Below are positions 17,605-25,753 of a DNA stretch of 53,815 nucleotides, in pieces. The notes under the pieces are model-generated. The model was not told the DNA's origin, did not search any database, and saw only the letters and a list, made by a program, of their open reading frames with translations. The DNA lies in NCBI RefSeq assembly GCF_002532075.1, contig NZ_LYXE01000099.1, positions 1 through 53,815 on the forward strand, written 5' to 3'. The position numbers and the translations under genes are program-made. Every line of letters starts with the position of its first letter. Position 1 is the first letter of the stretch. The stretch is from Candidatus Chloroploca asiatica. GTDB taxonomy: Bacteria; Chloroflexota; Chloroflexia; Chloroflexales; Chloroflexaceae.

Positions 17605-17876
17605 CCTCCTTGCAGTTATTCTTGCAAGGTTATCAAATAGTTGTTTATAGTTACGATCATTAACCATAAATACATTCCTAAACTGTGTTATAGTCCCCGC
17701 AACCTATTCCTTACTGATCAGTCTGATCGTCAATTCAAACCCTTACCCACGCTTCTCCTGGCCAGAGGAGTCTATCGTTATCCCGCTGCATTGTCGCAGC
17801 CGTCCTCCCAAGCATGATGCTATGACGAGCCTGAGATCTGGGTTATCCAGGTGCGGTTCGCAAGGAGGAGCGATCG
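17605..17876 (+). promoter_or_regulatory. Upstream region of the hdr-mvh operon
   Basis: AT-rich non-coding region of 272 bases. A TATAGT hexamer at 17689-17694 is a candidate -10 box without a clear -35. A perfect 10-bp palindrome ACTGATCAGT at 17713-17722, followed by a second CTGATC, is a possible operator. AAGGAGG lies just before the HdrC start. Confidence 0.45.
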
Positions 17877-18464
17877 ATGGGTGCTTCAAAGAAGCCTGTG
17901 CGTGGCTCGGTCTTTTTCCACGAGGTCGTTGGGGCGACAGCAGTCGATCCGCATCTTGAGGCTTGCCTACAATGCGGTACCTGCGGTGGCTCGTGCCCGT
18001 CGGGTAACGACATGGAACACACGCCCCGTACCCTTTTTGCGATGATTGCCGCTGGGATGCGCGAAACCGTTCTGCGTAGCAATACGCCCTGGTATTGTGT
18101 TTCGTGTTACTACTGCATGGAGCGTTGCCCGCAAGAGGTGCATATCACCGATGTGATGTATACCCTCAAGCGCCTCGCGATCAAAGAGGGCTTCTCGCGG
18201 CAGTCGAGCGCGGCCCAGGCTCCGGCGTTTTCGGAAACCTTTATGGAGCATGTCGAGCGGTATGGCCGTAGTTTTGAACTGGGCTTGATTACGCGCTATT
18301 TCTTGCGCCATCGCCCCCTTGATACGGTCAAGATTGCCCCGATCGGGGCCGGTATGCTTCGCCGCAAACGCTTTGATCTCACGCCGCGGAAGATCCGTCA
18401 GATCGAGCAACTTCAGGCGATTCTTGCGCGGGCCGATGAGCTTGAGGGCATTGCTCGGGTGTAG
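17877..18464 (+). CDS. hdrC: Heterodisulfide reductase subunit C-like (HdrC)
   Basis: Soluble electron-transfer subunit of 195 residues carrying two [4Fe-4S] clusters. The ligands are C30, C33, C36, C40 (CLQCGTCGGSCP) and C74, C77, C80, C84 (CVSCYYCMERCP), with the other Cys of each set going to the opposite cluster as in ferredoxin-like folds. In the methanogen complex HdrC passes electrons from HdrA to HdrB. It is the first gene of the cluster, with AAGGAGG eight bases before the ATG. A 98-bp gap separates it from hdrB, the widest in the operon. Confidence 0.92.
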   Translation: MGASKKPVRGSVFFHEVVGATAVDPHLEACLQCGTCGGSCPSGNDMEHTPRTLFAMIAAGMRETVLRSNTPWYCVSCYYCMERCPQEVHITDVMYTLKRLAIKEGFSRQSSAAQAPAFSETFMEHVERYGRSFELGLITRYFLRHRPLDTVKIAPIGAGMLRRKRFDLTPRKIRQIEQLQAILARADELEGIARV

Positions 18465-18562
18465 TTGCCTCGCGCTTTTGCGGCATTGATTATACGCTAT
18501 ATCTTTCGTCCTTCTTGACTGGCGCTTCCGGATCAAGCAAGGGTGGAGAAGGATTCCCCGCT

Positions 18563-19588
18563 ATGCAGTATGGCTATTATCCGGGCTGCTCGCTTGAGCG
18601 CAATGCCGGTGCCTATCACGAATCGACGATGGCGGTGGCGGGGGTGCTGGGCCTCCAGTTTACCGAAGTTGATGATTGGAATTGTTGTGGTGCGACCGAG
18701 TTCTTTTCGGTGAATCAGATGCAGGCGTATGCGCTGACCGGGCGTAATCTGGCCCTCGCTGCCGATCAGTTTGCCCCGCAACCCGCGCTGCCGGTCATTC
18801 CGGTGGAGGTGGCCGAACCACCCCAGCTTGTGGCTCCCTGTAGCGCCTGTTACCTCAATTTGAGTAAGGTTGATCGGTATCTCGCCAGTTCGCCTGAGCT
18901 GGCCGCAAAAGTCAATACGGCCCTTGATGCGGGTGGGTTGCACTATGATCCCGGCAGTTTGCGCGTGCGCCATTTGCTTGATGTGATGGTCAATGATGCT
19001 GGCTATGATGCGATTGCGGCCCGTGTGCAGCGGGCGCTGACCGGCCTGCGCGTCGCGCCCTACTATGGCTGCCTCGTGGTGCGGCCGGGCTTCCAGGGGC
19101 AGTTTGATGACCCCGAGTACCCCACGACGCTCGATAAGCTGATGCGGGTGCTGGGCGCGAAAGTGGTCGATTTCCCCCTCAAGGCACACTGCTGTGGCGG
19201 CCATATGACCCAGATTAGCGAGGATGTCGCCCTAGAGTTGCTGCGTCGGTTGCTCAAGAATGCCGCTGATTATCAGGCCGATGTTATTGTGACCCTCTGC
19301 CCAATGTGTCAACTCAATCTTGATGTCTTTCAGCGGGCAGTCAATCGGCGCTTTGGCACCAATTTCAATCTGCCGGTGCTCTTTTTTACCCAGTTGATGG
19401 GCCTCGCCTTTGGCCTTGCCCCCGAGCGGCTCGGCATCGGCAAGGAGTTTGTCGCTTCCCGGCCTGCTCTCGCCAAAATTGGGGCGTCGGGGGAAGCAGA
19501 GCAGGAGCGCGCGGTTGGCAAGCGGGCGAAACGACGCAATGATCAGAGCCTGCCTATGCCGTATATGCCCGAGGAGGAAGAGCGATGA
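18563..19588 (+). CDS. hdrB: Heterodisulfide reductase subunit B-like (HdrB)
   Basis: Catalytic disulfide-reducing subunit, 341 residues. It has both Cys-rich CCG motifs of the family: PGCSLE...DWNCCGATE...VAPCSACYLN in the N-terminal half, and YYGCLVVRPG...HCCGGHMT...VTLCPMCQLN in the C-terminal half. In the known structure each CCG motif binds a non-cubane [4Fe-4S] cluster where the heterodisulfide is cleaved. The natural substrate in a bacterium without coenzymes M and B is unknown. The ATG at 18563 is supported by GGAGAAGGA and by the conserved MxYxYYPGC start. The stop overlaps the hdrA start by 4 bp (ATGA), which implies translational coupling. Confidence 0.93.
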   Translation: MQYGYYPGCSLERNAGAYHESTMAVAGVLGLQFTEVDDWNCCGATEFFSVNQMQAYALTGRNLALAADQFAPQPALPVIPVEVAEPPQLVAPCSACYLNLSKVDRYLASSPELAAKVNTALDAGGLHYDPGSLRVRHLLDVMVNDAGYDAIAARVQRALTGLRVAPYYGCLVVRPGFQGQFDDPEYPTTLDKLMRVLGAKVVDFPLKAHCCGGHMTQISEDVALELLRRLLKNAADYQADVIVTLCPMCQLNLDVFQRAVNRRFGTNFNLPVLFFTQLMGLAFGLAPERLGIGKEFVASRPALAKIGASGEAEQERAVGKRAKRRNDQSLPMPYMPEEEER

Positions 19589-21627
19589 GCAATGATCAGA
19601 ATCAGATCCCTCCACCGCACGCTTCGCCTGATGAGGAACGCGTTGGTGTCTATGTTTGCCATTGTGGCAGCAATATTGCTAGGACGATCGCGGTTGAGGA
19701 TGTGGCGCTCTGGGCCGAGCAGCAGGAGCATGTGGTTGTTGCCCGCGATTATAAGTTTATGTGTTCGAGCCTCGGTCAAGAGTTGATCGAACAGGATATT
19801 CAGGCGAAGGGTCTCAGCCGGATTGTCGTGGCAGCATGCTCGCCGCATATGCACGAGCGAACCTTTCGTGGCGCATGCCAGCGGGCCGGGCTCAATCCCT
19901 ATCTTTTTGAGATGGCAAATATTCGTGAGTTGACCTCGTGGGCGACTGATGACCGCGAGGCGGCGACGAGCAAGGCGAAAGCGCAGGTCAAGGGGGCGAT
20001 CGAGCGCGCGGTGCTGCAAGAGCCGCTCGAGCCGCTCTTTGTTGATATTAATCCCAATACGCTTGTGGTTGGTGGCGGCATTGCCGGGCTGACGGCGGCA
20101 CTTGAACTGGCCGATTCTGGCTACCACGTCTATCTGGTTGACCGCGATTCGTCGATCGGCGGTCAGATGGCGAAACTCGATAAGACCTTTCCGACCCTCG
20201 ATTGCGCGGCCTGCATCCTTACCCCTAAAATGGTTGATGCGGCCAACCATCCCAATATTACCCTCATGACCTGGAGTGAGGTGATGGCGGTGGATGGCTT
20301 TGTCGGCAATTTCAGTGTGCAGGTGCGCCACAAGCCGCGTTATGTGATCGAGGATCTCTGTACCGGGTGCGGTACTTGTATCGAGAAGTGCCCCTCGCGG
20401 GTGCTCGATCAGCATTTCGAGGTTGGTCTGGGCTATCACAAGGCGATTGATCGCAATTTCCCCCAGGCGGTACCAAAATATCCGGTGATTGACACCACGC
20501 ATTGCACCTATTTTCAGCGGGGCAAATGTCGTGCCTGTCAGGTTGTCTGCCCAACTAATGCGATTGATTTCACCCAGAAAGAGACCTTCGAGCAGCTTGA
20601 GGTCGGCAATATCATTCTTGCCACCGGCTATGAGCAATTTGATGCTCGCCGCGTGCCGCAGTATGGCTATGGGCGCCTCGCGAATGTCTTTACGAGCATG
20701 GAGTTTGAGCGCATGGTCAATGCCGCCGGACCCACCAGTGGGCAGGTGGTGCTCCGTGATGGCGTGACGGCTCCGCAGTCGGTCGGCATTATTCACTGCG
20801 TTGGCTCGCGTGACAAGAACTATAACGAGTATTGCTCGCGGGCGTGTTGCATGGCTGCGCTCAAGTTTGCCCATCTGGTGCATGAACGGGTGCCCGACGC
20901 CGAGGTCTATAACTTCTATATTGACATCCGCGCTGCCGGCAAGCACTACGAAGAGTTCTATCATCGGGTATTGGAAGAGGGTACGCACTTTATTCGCGGG
21001 CGCGTGGCTGAAGTAACCGATGCGGCGCGTGGCCCCGGCGAAGAGGGCTCGTTGATTATTCAGGCCGAGGATACGCTGATCGGCAAACAACGCCGAATTC
21101 CGGTTGATATGGTGATCTTGATGGTGGGGATGGAAGCCCGCCACGATGCGCGCAATGTCGCCTCTACCTTTGGGCTTGGCTGCGATTTCGAGGGCTGGTT
21201 CACCGAGCGCCACGCCAAACTCGATCCGGTCGTCACCATGACCGAGGGCATTCTGATCGCCGGAGCCTGCCAGGGGCCCAAGGCCATCCCCGAGTCGGTC
21301 GCCCAGGGTTCCGCCGCGGCTGCACGGGTCGCCGGGCTGATTGGGCGTCGCACGATCAAACTCGAGCCGGTGCGCGCAAGCATTGAGGCGGCGGCCTGTT
21401 CGGGGTGCCGTATTTGCAACAATGTTTGCCCCTATCATGCGATCGTCTTCCACGAAGAGATCAAGATCTCCGAGGTGATCACGGCCCTTTGCCAGGGGTG
21501 TGGCGCGTGTGTGGCAGCCTGCCCAAGTGCGGCCATCACCGGTGCTCACTTCACGCGTGAGCAGGTGCTCTCGCAGATCGATGGGTTGCTCTGGGATATG
21601 CAACCCGGTGTGTTGGTGCTCGCCTGA
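19585..21627 (+). CDS. hdrA: Heterodisulfide reductase subunit A-like (HdrA), FAD/iron-sulfur protein
   Basis: Electron-bifurcating flavoprotein of 680 residues. The N-terminal domain has GVYVCHCGSNIA, FMCSS and AACSPHMHERTF, the Cys positions that bind the extra HdrA cluster. The FAD domain begins with VVGGGIAGLTAALELADSGYH and IGGQMAKLDKTFPTLDCAACI. An inserted ferredoxin-like part has CTGCGTCIEKCP and CRACQVVCP, and the C-terminal ferredoxin has CSGCRICNNVCP and CQGCGACVAACP. In the characterised complex HdrA splits electron pairs from the hydrogenase between ferredoxin and HdrB. MvhD follows after 55 bp, in agreement with its role of docking the hydrogenase to HdrA. Confidence 0.94.
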   Translation: MSNDQNQIPPPHASPDEERVGVYVCHCGSNIARTIAVEDVALWAEQQEHVVVARDYKFMCSSLGQELIEQDIQAKGLSRIVVAACSPHMHERTFRGACQRAGLNPYLFEMANIRELTSWATDDREAATSKAKAQVKGAIERAVLQEPLEPLFVDINPNTLVVGGGIAGLTAALELADSGYHVYLVDRDSSIGGQMAKLDKTFPTLDCAACILTPKMVDAANHPNITLMTWSEVMAVDGFVGNFSVQVRHKPRYVIEDLCTGCGTCIEKCPSRVLDQHFEVGLGYHKAIDRNFPQAVPKYPVIDTTHCTYFQRGKCRACQVVCPTNAIDFTQKETFEQLEVGNIILATGYEQFDARRVPQYGYGRLANVFTSMEFERMVNAAGPTSGQVVLRDGVTAPQSVGIIHCVGSRDKNYNEYCSRACCMAALKFAHLVHERVPDAEVYNFYIDIRAAGKHYEEFYHRVLEEGTHFIRGRVAEVTDAARGPGEEGSLIIQAEDTLIGKQRRIPVDMVILMVGMEARHDARNVASTFGLGCDFEGWFTERHAKLDPVVTMTEGILIAGACQGPKAIPESVAQGSAAAARVAGLIGRRTIKLEPVRASIEAAACSGCRICNNVCPYHAIVFHEEIKISEVITALCQGCGACVAACPSAAITGAHFTREQVLSQIDGLLWDMQPGVLVLA

Positions 21628-21682
21628 GCGCCTCTGCTCCAACCATTTTGCACGCGACAAGCGCACGAAGGAGACCATCACG

Positions 21683-22156
21683 ATGGCAGAACCAACAACG
21701 TTTAACCCGGTGATCATCGGCTTTCTGTGCAACTGGTGCTCGTACCGGGCGGCTGACCTGGCGGGAACGGCGCGCACCCACTATGCGCCGACGATGCGTC
21801 CGATCCGGGTGATGTGTACGGCCCGCGTTGAACCCGAGTTTGTGCTGAAAGCGCTGCGTTCGGGGGCCGATGGGGTATTGATTGCCGGCTGTCATCCCGG
21901 CGAATGCCACTATGTTGAAGGCAATATCAAGGCGCTACGGCGCTTTCTGTTGCTCAAACGGATGCTCACGCAGTTTGGCATCGAACCGCAACGGGTGCAA
22001 CTCGTCTGGGCTGCGGCCTCGGAAGGCCATCAGCTGGCTGCTGCGGTTGACCGCATGACCGAAGAGTTACGTGCGCTTGGTCCCTTGCACTGGCAACAGA
22101 CGGTGTTGCGTGCGAAGGCCGATATTCCGCTGATCAAGCTTGAGGTTGGTGGGTAG
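21683..22156 (+). CDS. mvhD: Hydrogenase iron-sulfur subunit MvhD
   Basis: Small [2Fe-2S] protein of 157 residues that links MvhAG to HdrA in known complexes. The Cys pattern is clear: GFLCNWCSYRAADLAG, RVMCTARVE, and GCHPGECHYVEGN. The ATG at 21683 is chosen because AAGGAG lies 9 bases upstream and because the protein then starts directly with the family sequence; the open frame upstream overlaps the end of hdrA and is not conserved-looking. mvhG starts 9 bp after the stop. Confidence 0.93.
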   Translation: MAEPTTFNPVIIGFLCNWCSYRAADLAGTARTHYAPTMRPIRVMCTARVEPEFVLKALRSGADGVLIAGCHPGECHYVEGNIKALRRFLLLKRMLTQFGIEPQRVQLVWAAASEGHQLAAAVDRMTEELRALGPLHWQQTVLRAKADIPLIKLEVGG

Positions 22157-22165
22157 GAAGATACC

Positions 22166-23185
22166 ATGAGCAAAGCGACCTTTGCGATGTACTGGGCGGC
22201 GTCATGCGGCGGGTGCGAGATTTCGTTGCTCAATATTGGCAATGATATTCTCGCGGTTGATGAGGCCTTCGAGGTGCTCTTCTGGCCGTGTGTCGCCGAT
22301 TTCAAGTATCACGATGTCGAGCAGTATGCCGATGGCGCGATTGATCTCTGCCTCTTCAACGGGGCCATTCGCAATAGCGAAAATGAGGAACTCGCCCGCT
22401 TGCTCCGCCGGAAGTCCAAAATCCTGGTGGCCTTTGGTTCATGCGCCTCAGAGGGGTGCATCCCTGGTCTGGCCAATTTGACCAGTTCCTCGGCGATCTT
22501 CAACGCGGCCTATGCCGACTGTTTGACGACGGACGCCTCGCGGACGCAGTTGCCGCAGACGGTGACGATGGTGCCTGAAGGCGAGATCCATCTTCCTCGG
22601 TTTTACGAGACGGTGCGCACGCTTGACCAGGTGGTGCCGGTAGAATATGTGATCCCAGGGTGCCCGCCCGAGGCGCATCAGATTGCCGCCGTCATCAAAG
22701 CGATCATCAGTGGTGCGCCGTTGCCCGCCCCTGGCAGGACAGTGATCGGCGCGAGCCAGACGGCTCTCTGTGAAGAGTGTCCGCTGACCAAGGATGTCAA
22801 GCAGATTACCCGTTTTTACCGTTCGCATGAGATCATTCCTGATCCGACGATCTGCCTGCTCGAGCAGGGCCTGCTCTGCATGGGGCCGGCGACGCGCGGC
22901 GGGTGTGGTGCTCTCTGCCCGCAGGTGGGCATGCGCTGCGAGGGTTGTTATGGCCCGTTAGAAGGGCAGGATCAGGGCGCACGGATGCTGTCGGCGGTTG
23001 CCTCGGTGGTGGCCGTGGGCAAGCCGGGCGACGAAGAGGCTGCGCTCGAAGAGGCGATTGACAAAGTGATGGCGACGCTCGTCGATCCGGCGGGCACCTT
23101 CTATCGCTTTAGCCTGGCCCGTTCCTTGCTTCAGCGTTCGCGGGTTACTGACCCAGCGCAGCAGAGTGCGGAGGAAGCGCGATGA
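22166..23185 (+). CDS. mvhG: [NiFe] hydrogenase small subunit MvhG-like
   Basis: Iron-sulfur small subunit of a cytoplasmic group 3 [NiFe] hydrogenase, 339 residues, without a Tat signal. The proximal cluster motif is at the N-terminus (ASCGGCE, C14 and C17), with further ligands in VAFGSCASEGCIPG and VIPGCPPEAHQI. The C-terminal part has Cys-rich segments (LCEECPLTKD, ATRGGCGALCPQVGMRCEGCYGP) for medial and distal clusters, as in MvhG/FrhG-type subunits. It passes electrons from MvhA to MvhD. The stop overlaps the mvhA start by 4 bp. Confidence 0.92.
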   Translation: MSKATFAMYWAASCGGCEISLLNIGNDILAVDEAFEVLFWPCVADFKYHDVEQYADGAIDLCLFNGAIRNSENEELARLLRRKSKILVAFGSCASEGCIPGLANLTSSSAIFNAAYADCLTTDASRTQLPQTVTMVPEGEIHLPRFYETVRTLDQVVPVEYVIPGCPPEAHQIAAVIKAIISGAPLPAPGRTVIGASQTALCEECPLTKDVKQITRFYRSHEIIPDPTICLLEQGLLCMGPATRGGCGALCPQVGMRCEGCYGPLEGQDQGARMLSAVASVVAVGKPGDEEAALEEAIDKVMATLVDPAGTFYRFSLARSLLQRSRVTDPAQQSAEEAR

Positions 23186-24678
23186 AGAAGATTAGCATTG
23201 ATCCCGTCACCAGGCTTGAAGGGCATGGTCGCATTGATCTCTTTCTCAACGACGAAGGCGATCTTGCCAACGCCTATTTCATTATCCCCGAGTTGCGCGG
23301 CTTCGAGCAGTTTTGTGTCGGACGGCCCGCCGAAGAGATGCCGCGCATCACGGATCGCATCTGTGGCGTGTGCCCCGAGGCGCACCATATCGCCTCGACC
23401 AAGGCGCTCGATGCGCTCTTCCACGCCGATCCGCCTCGCGTCACCAAAAAGCTGCGTGAGATGTTCTATTCGGCCTTTTTTGTCACTGACCATACGACCC
23501 ATTTCTATGCGCTCGGTGGCCCTGATTTTGTGCTTGGTCCCGACGCGCCGCCCGCCGAGCGCAATATCCTCGGGGTGATCCACAAAGTTGGCGTCGAAGT
23601 TGGCAAACAGGTGATTGATGCGCGGGTACGCAATCACCATGTGATCAAAATGCTTGGCGGGCGTGGTGTCCATCCAGTCGCCGGGCTTCCCGGCGGGTGG
23701 AGCAAGGCGGTCAGTCCCGAAGAGCGTGAGGTGATCGAGGCAACGGCGCGCAAGAATGTCGATTTTGCCCTCTTTAGCCTCAAGCTCTTTGCCGATGTGG
23801 TGCTCAGCAATCGGCAGTATACTGACATGATCTTTTCGGACGCCTTTACCAACCAGACCTACTCGATGGGCACGGTTGATGCGAATAACTGCGTCAATTT
23901 CTATGATGGCATGATCCGCGTCGTTGATCCTGAAGGCGTTGAGTTGGTCAAATACCATCCGAAGACGTATGCCCATCACCTCGCCGAGCATGCCGAACCC
24001 TGGACCTATCTGAAGTTTCCGTACCTCAAACAGATCGGTTGGCAGGGCTTTGTTGATGGCAAAGCAAGTGGCGTCTATTGTGCCATGCCGCTCTCGCGGC
24101 TCAATGCCGCCGATGGCATGGCAACGCCGCGTGCGCACGAAGCGTTTGAGGAGTTTTATACCACACTGGGCAGTAAAAAGGTCAACGGGCGGTACCAGCC
24201 TGTGCACCATCGCCTGGCAACCCACTGGGCGCGGCTGGTCGAGTTGCTTTTTGCGGCGGAACGGATGCTGGAACTATCGCTTGACCCTGAGATCACCGAC
24301 CCAAATGTACGCACGCCGATCACCGCTACACCGACCGAAGGCGTTGGCTCGGTGGAAGCACCGCGCGGCACGCTGACCCATCACTACTGGACTGACGAAA
24401 ACGGCATGCTCACCAGGGTCAACCTGATTGTCGGCACAACCAACAACTATGCCCCCATGGCGATGTCGATCAAAAAGGCCGCCCAGAGTCTGATCCAGAA
24501 AGGCACGGTTGTCACCGAGGGTCTCTTGAATCGCATTGAGATGGCGTTTCGCTCGTATGATCCATGTTTCGGGTGTGCCACCCACGCCTTACCTGGTCAG
24601 ATGCCCCTCGAAGTCGTCATCCGCGATGCTCAGGGGGGCGAAGTGCAACGCCTGAGTCAGTATCTTGGCGAGACGTAG
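23182..24678 (+). CDS. mvhA: [NiFe] hydrogenase large subunit MvhA-like (probable group 3c)
   Basis: Catalytic subunit of 498 residues that binds the NiFe(CN)2CO centre and interconverts H2 with protons and electrons. The L1 motif is RICGVCPEAHH (C61, C64, H68). The L2 motif is DPCFGCATH (C462, C465, H468). All four Cys ligands are present, so the centre can be complete. Thirty residues follow H468, the tail expected to be removed by a maturation protease, and such a protease is encoded one base downstream. The pairing with MvhD, MvhG and HdrABC points to group 3c; a phylogeny would be needed to fix the group. Confidence 0.94.
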   Translation: MKKISIDPVTRLEGHGRIDLFLNDEGDLANAYFIIPELRGFEQFCVGRPAEEMPRITDRICGVCPEAHHIASTKALDALFHADPPRVTKKLREMFYSAFFVTDHTTHFYALGGPDFVLGPDAPPAERNILGVIHKVGVEVGKQVIDARVRNHHVIKMLGGRGVHPVAGLPGGWSKAVSPEEREVIEATARKNVDFALFSLKLFADVVLSNRQYTDMIFSDAFTNQTYSMGTVDANNCVNFYDGMIRVVDPEGVELVKYHPKTYAHHLAEHAEPWTYLKFPYLKQIGWQGFVDGKASGVYCAMPLSRLNAADGMATPRAHEAFEEFYTTLGSKKVNGRYQPVHHRLATHWARLVELLFAAERMLELSLDPEITDPNVRTPITATPTEGVGSVEAPRGTLTHHYWTDENGMLTRVNLIVGTTNNYAPMAMSIKKAAQSLIQKGTVVTEGLLNRIEMAFRSYDPCFGCATHALPGQMPLEVVIRDAQGGEVQRLSQYLGET

Positions 24679-24679
24679 C

Positions 24680-25207
24680 ATGGCAACGCTGGTGCTTGGC
24701 CTTGGCAATCCTATTCTGACTGATGACGCCGTGGGCATCCGGGCAGCCGAAGCGGTGCAGGCAGCGCTTGCGCAACGTGACGATGCCCTGCCACTGGCCG
24801 AGGTCGCTACTGCCAGTGTGGGTGGCCTGGCGCTGATGGAAGCGATGATCGGGTATGAGCGGGTTGTCTTGATTGACGCCTTCTGTTGTCGGGAACCTTC
24901 GCCTGGGCGCATTCACCGCCTCACGCTCGAAGATCTTGAGGCCAACCGTGCAACGGTGCATAGTGCTTCGTCACATGACACCCGTTTTGAGACAGCACTG
25001 GCCCTGGGGCGGCACATGGGTTTTTTGTTACCCAATGAGATTATTATCTATGCGATTGAGGCGACAAACATCGTTGATTTCAGTGAGCAGATCACTCCTG
25101 CCGTTGCTCGCGCCATACCTCAGACTGTCCATGCTATCCTGAGTGAACTGTTACCGTCAAATCTGGTCAGAAGTTCAACCGAGGAGGCCCACAATGGTTT
25201 CGCCTGA
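24680..25207 (+). CDS. Hydrogenase maturation protease (HyaD/HycI/FrcD type)
   Basis: Endopeptidase of 175 residues that clips the C-terminal tail of the [NiFe] large subunit after nickel insertion. The family residues are visible: GLGNPILTDDAVGIRAAE (first acidic metal-sensing residues), VVLIDAFCC (central Asp) and SASSHDTRFETALALG (His). The ATG at 24680 starts directly with MATLVLGLGNPIL and lies one base after the mvhA stop. It overlaps the next gene by 14 bp. It is almost certainly dedicated to MvhA here. Confidence 0.92.
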   Translation: MATLVLGLGNPILTDDAVGIRAAEAVQAALAQRDDALPLAEVATASVGGLALMEAMIGYERVVLIDAFCCREPSPGRIHRLTLEDLEANRATVHSASSHDTRFETALALGRHMGFLLPNEIIIYAIEATNIVDFSEQITPAVARAIPQTVHAILSELLPSNLVRSSTEEAHNGFA

Positions 25208-25691
25208 GTTGCTGCGCCGGTACCCTTTTTTTGCACGAATGTCGTTTGAGCAGCTGACGGCCCTGGCCGATCTCTCTGAAGAGCGCACGTTTGCGCAAGG
25301 TGACAGCTTTTTTCATGAAGGACAACTCTTGACGCACCTCTATCTGGTGTTGCAAGGCCAGGTCGCACTCACGCTCAAACTCCCGGTCCAGGGCAATCGT
25401 GCGGTTGGCCCAGCGCTGAGCGCCCACCAGCGCGAGGTCGTGCTTGCCATTGCCAATGCGGGTGAGCTTTGTGCCTGGTCGGCGGTTGTCCCGCCCTATG
25501 AATCGACCTTAAATGGTCAGGCTGTAACTGATGGACGGATGATCGAGCTTGACTGTGTCGCCTTACGCACCCTCTTTGATCGTGATCCTGTCTTTGGCTT
25601 TGCCTTTATTCTGCAGATTGCGCAGGTGATGCGTGACCGTATTCGTGATCTGCATAACGAGTCGCTAGCCGATCTTCTTGAACAAGCATAA
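25194..25691 (+). CDS. Cyclic nucleotide-binding domain protein without DNA-binding domain
   Basis: A 165-residue protein made essentially of one CRP/FNR-type cNMP-binding beta barrel (FFARMSFEQLTALADLSEERTFAQGDSFFHEG, then LYLVLQGQVALTLKL, and GELCAWSAVVPPYESTLNGQAV in the phosphate-binding-cassette position). A C-terminal helix follows (FILQIAQVMRDRIRDL). The helix-turn-helix domain of CRP/FNR regulators is absent, so it is unlikely to bind DNA itself. The usual Arg-Ala pair that contacts the nucleotide phosphate is not obvious, so cAMP binding is doubtful. It is the last gene of the hydrogenase operon, with GAGGAGG before the ATG, and may be a ligand-sensing partner of the complex. Confidence 0.8.
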   Translation: MVSPELLRRYPFFARMSFEQLTALADLSEERTFAQGDSFFHEGQLLTHLYLVLQGQVALTLKLPVQGNRAVGPALSAHQREVVLAIANAGELCAWSAVVPPYESTLNGQAVTDGRMIELDCVALRTLFDRDPVFGFAFILQIAQVMRDRIRDLHNESLADLLEQA

Positions 25692-25703
25692 ATGAAGCAT
25701 AGC

Positions 25704-25744
25704 TTCACGAAAAAACGCCAGCGTAGCTGGCGTTTTTTCGTGAA
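25704..25744. terminator. Strong bidirectional terminator closing the hdr-mvh operon
   Basis: Perfect 19-bp stem with a GTA loop. The arms end in AAAAAACGCCAGC and GCTGGCGTTTTTT, giving a U-tract in either direction. It lies between the convergent stops at 25691 and 25754. Confidence 0.93.
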
Positions 25745-25753
25745 GAATCGTTT

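Noticed and set aside
19543-21777. Long minus-strand open frame of about 744 codons
   Set aside because: It lies entirely opposite hdrA, whose protein has all expected motifs. The antisense product is His/Arg/Ile-rich without domains, a typical shadow of GC-rich coding DNA.
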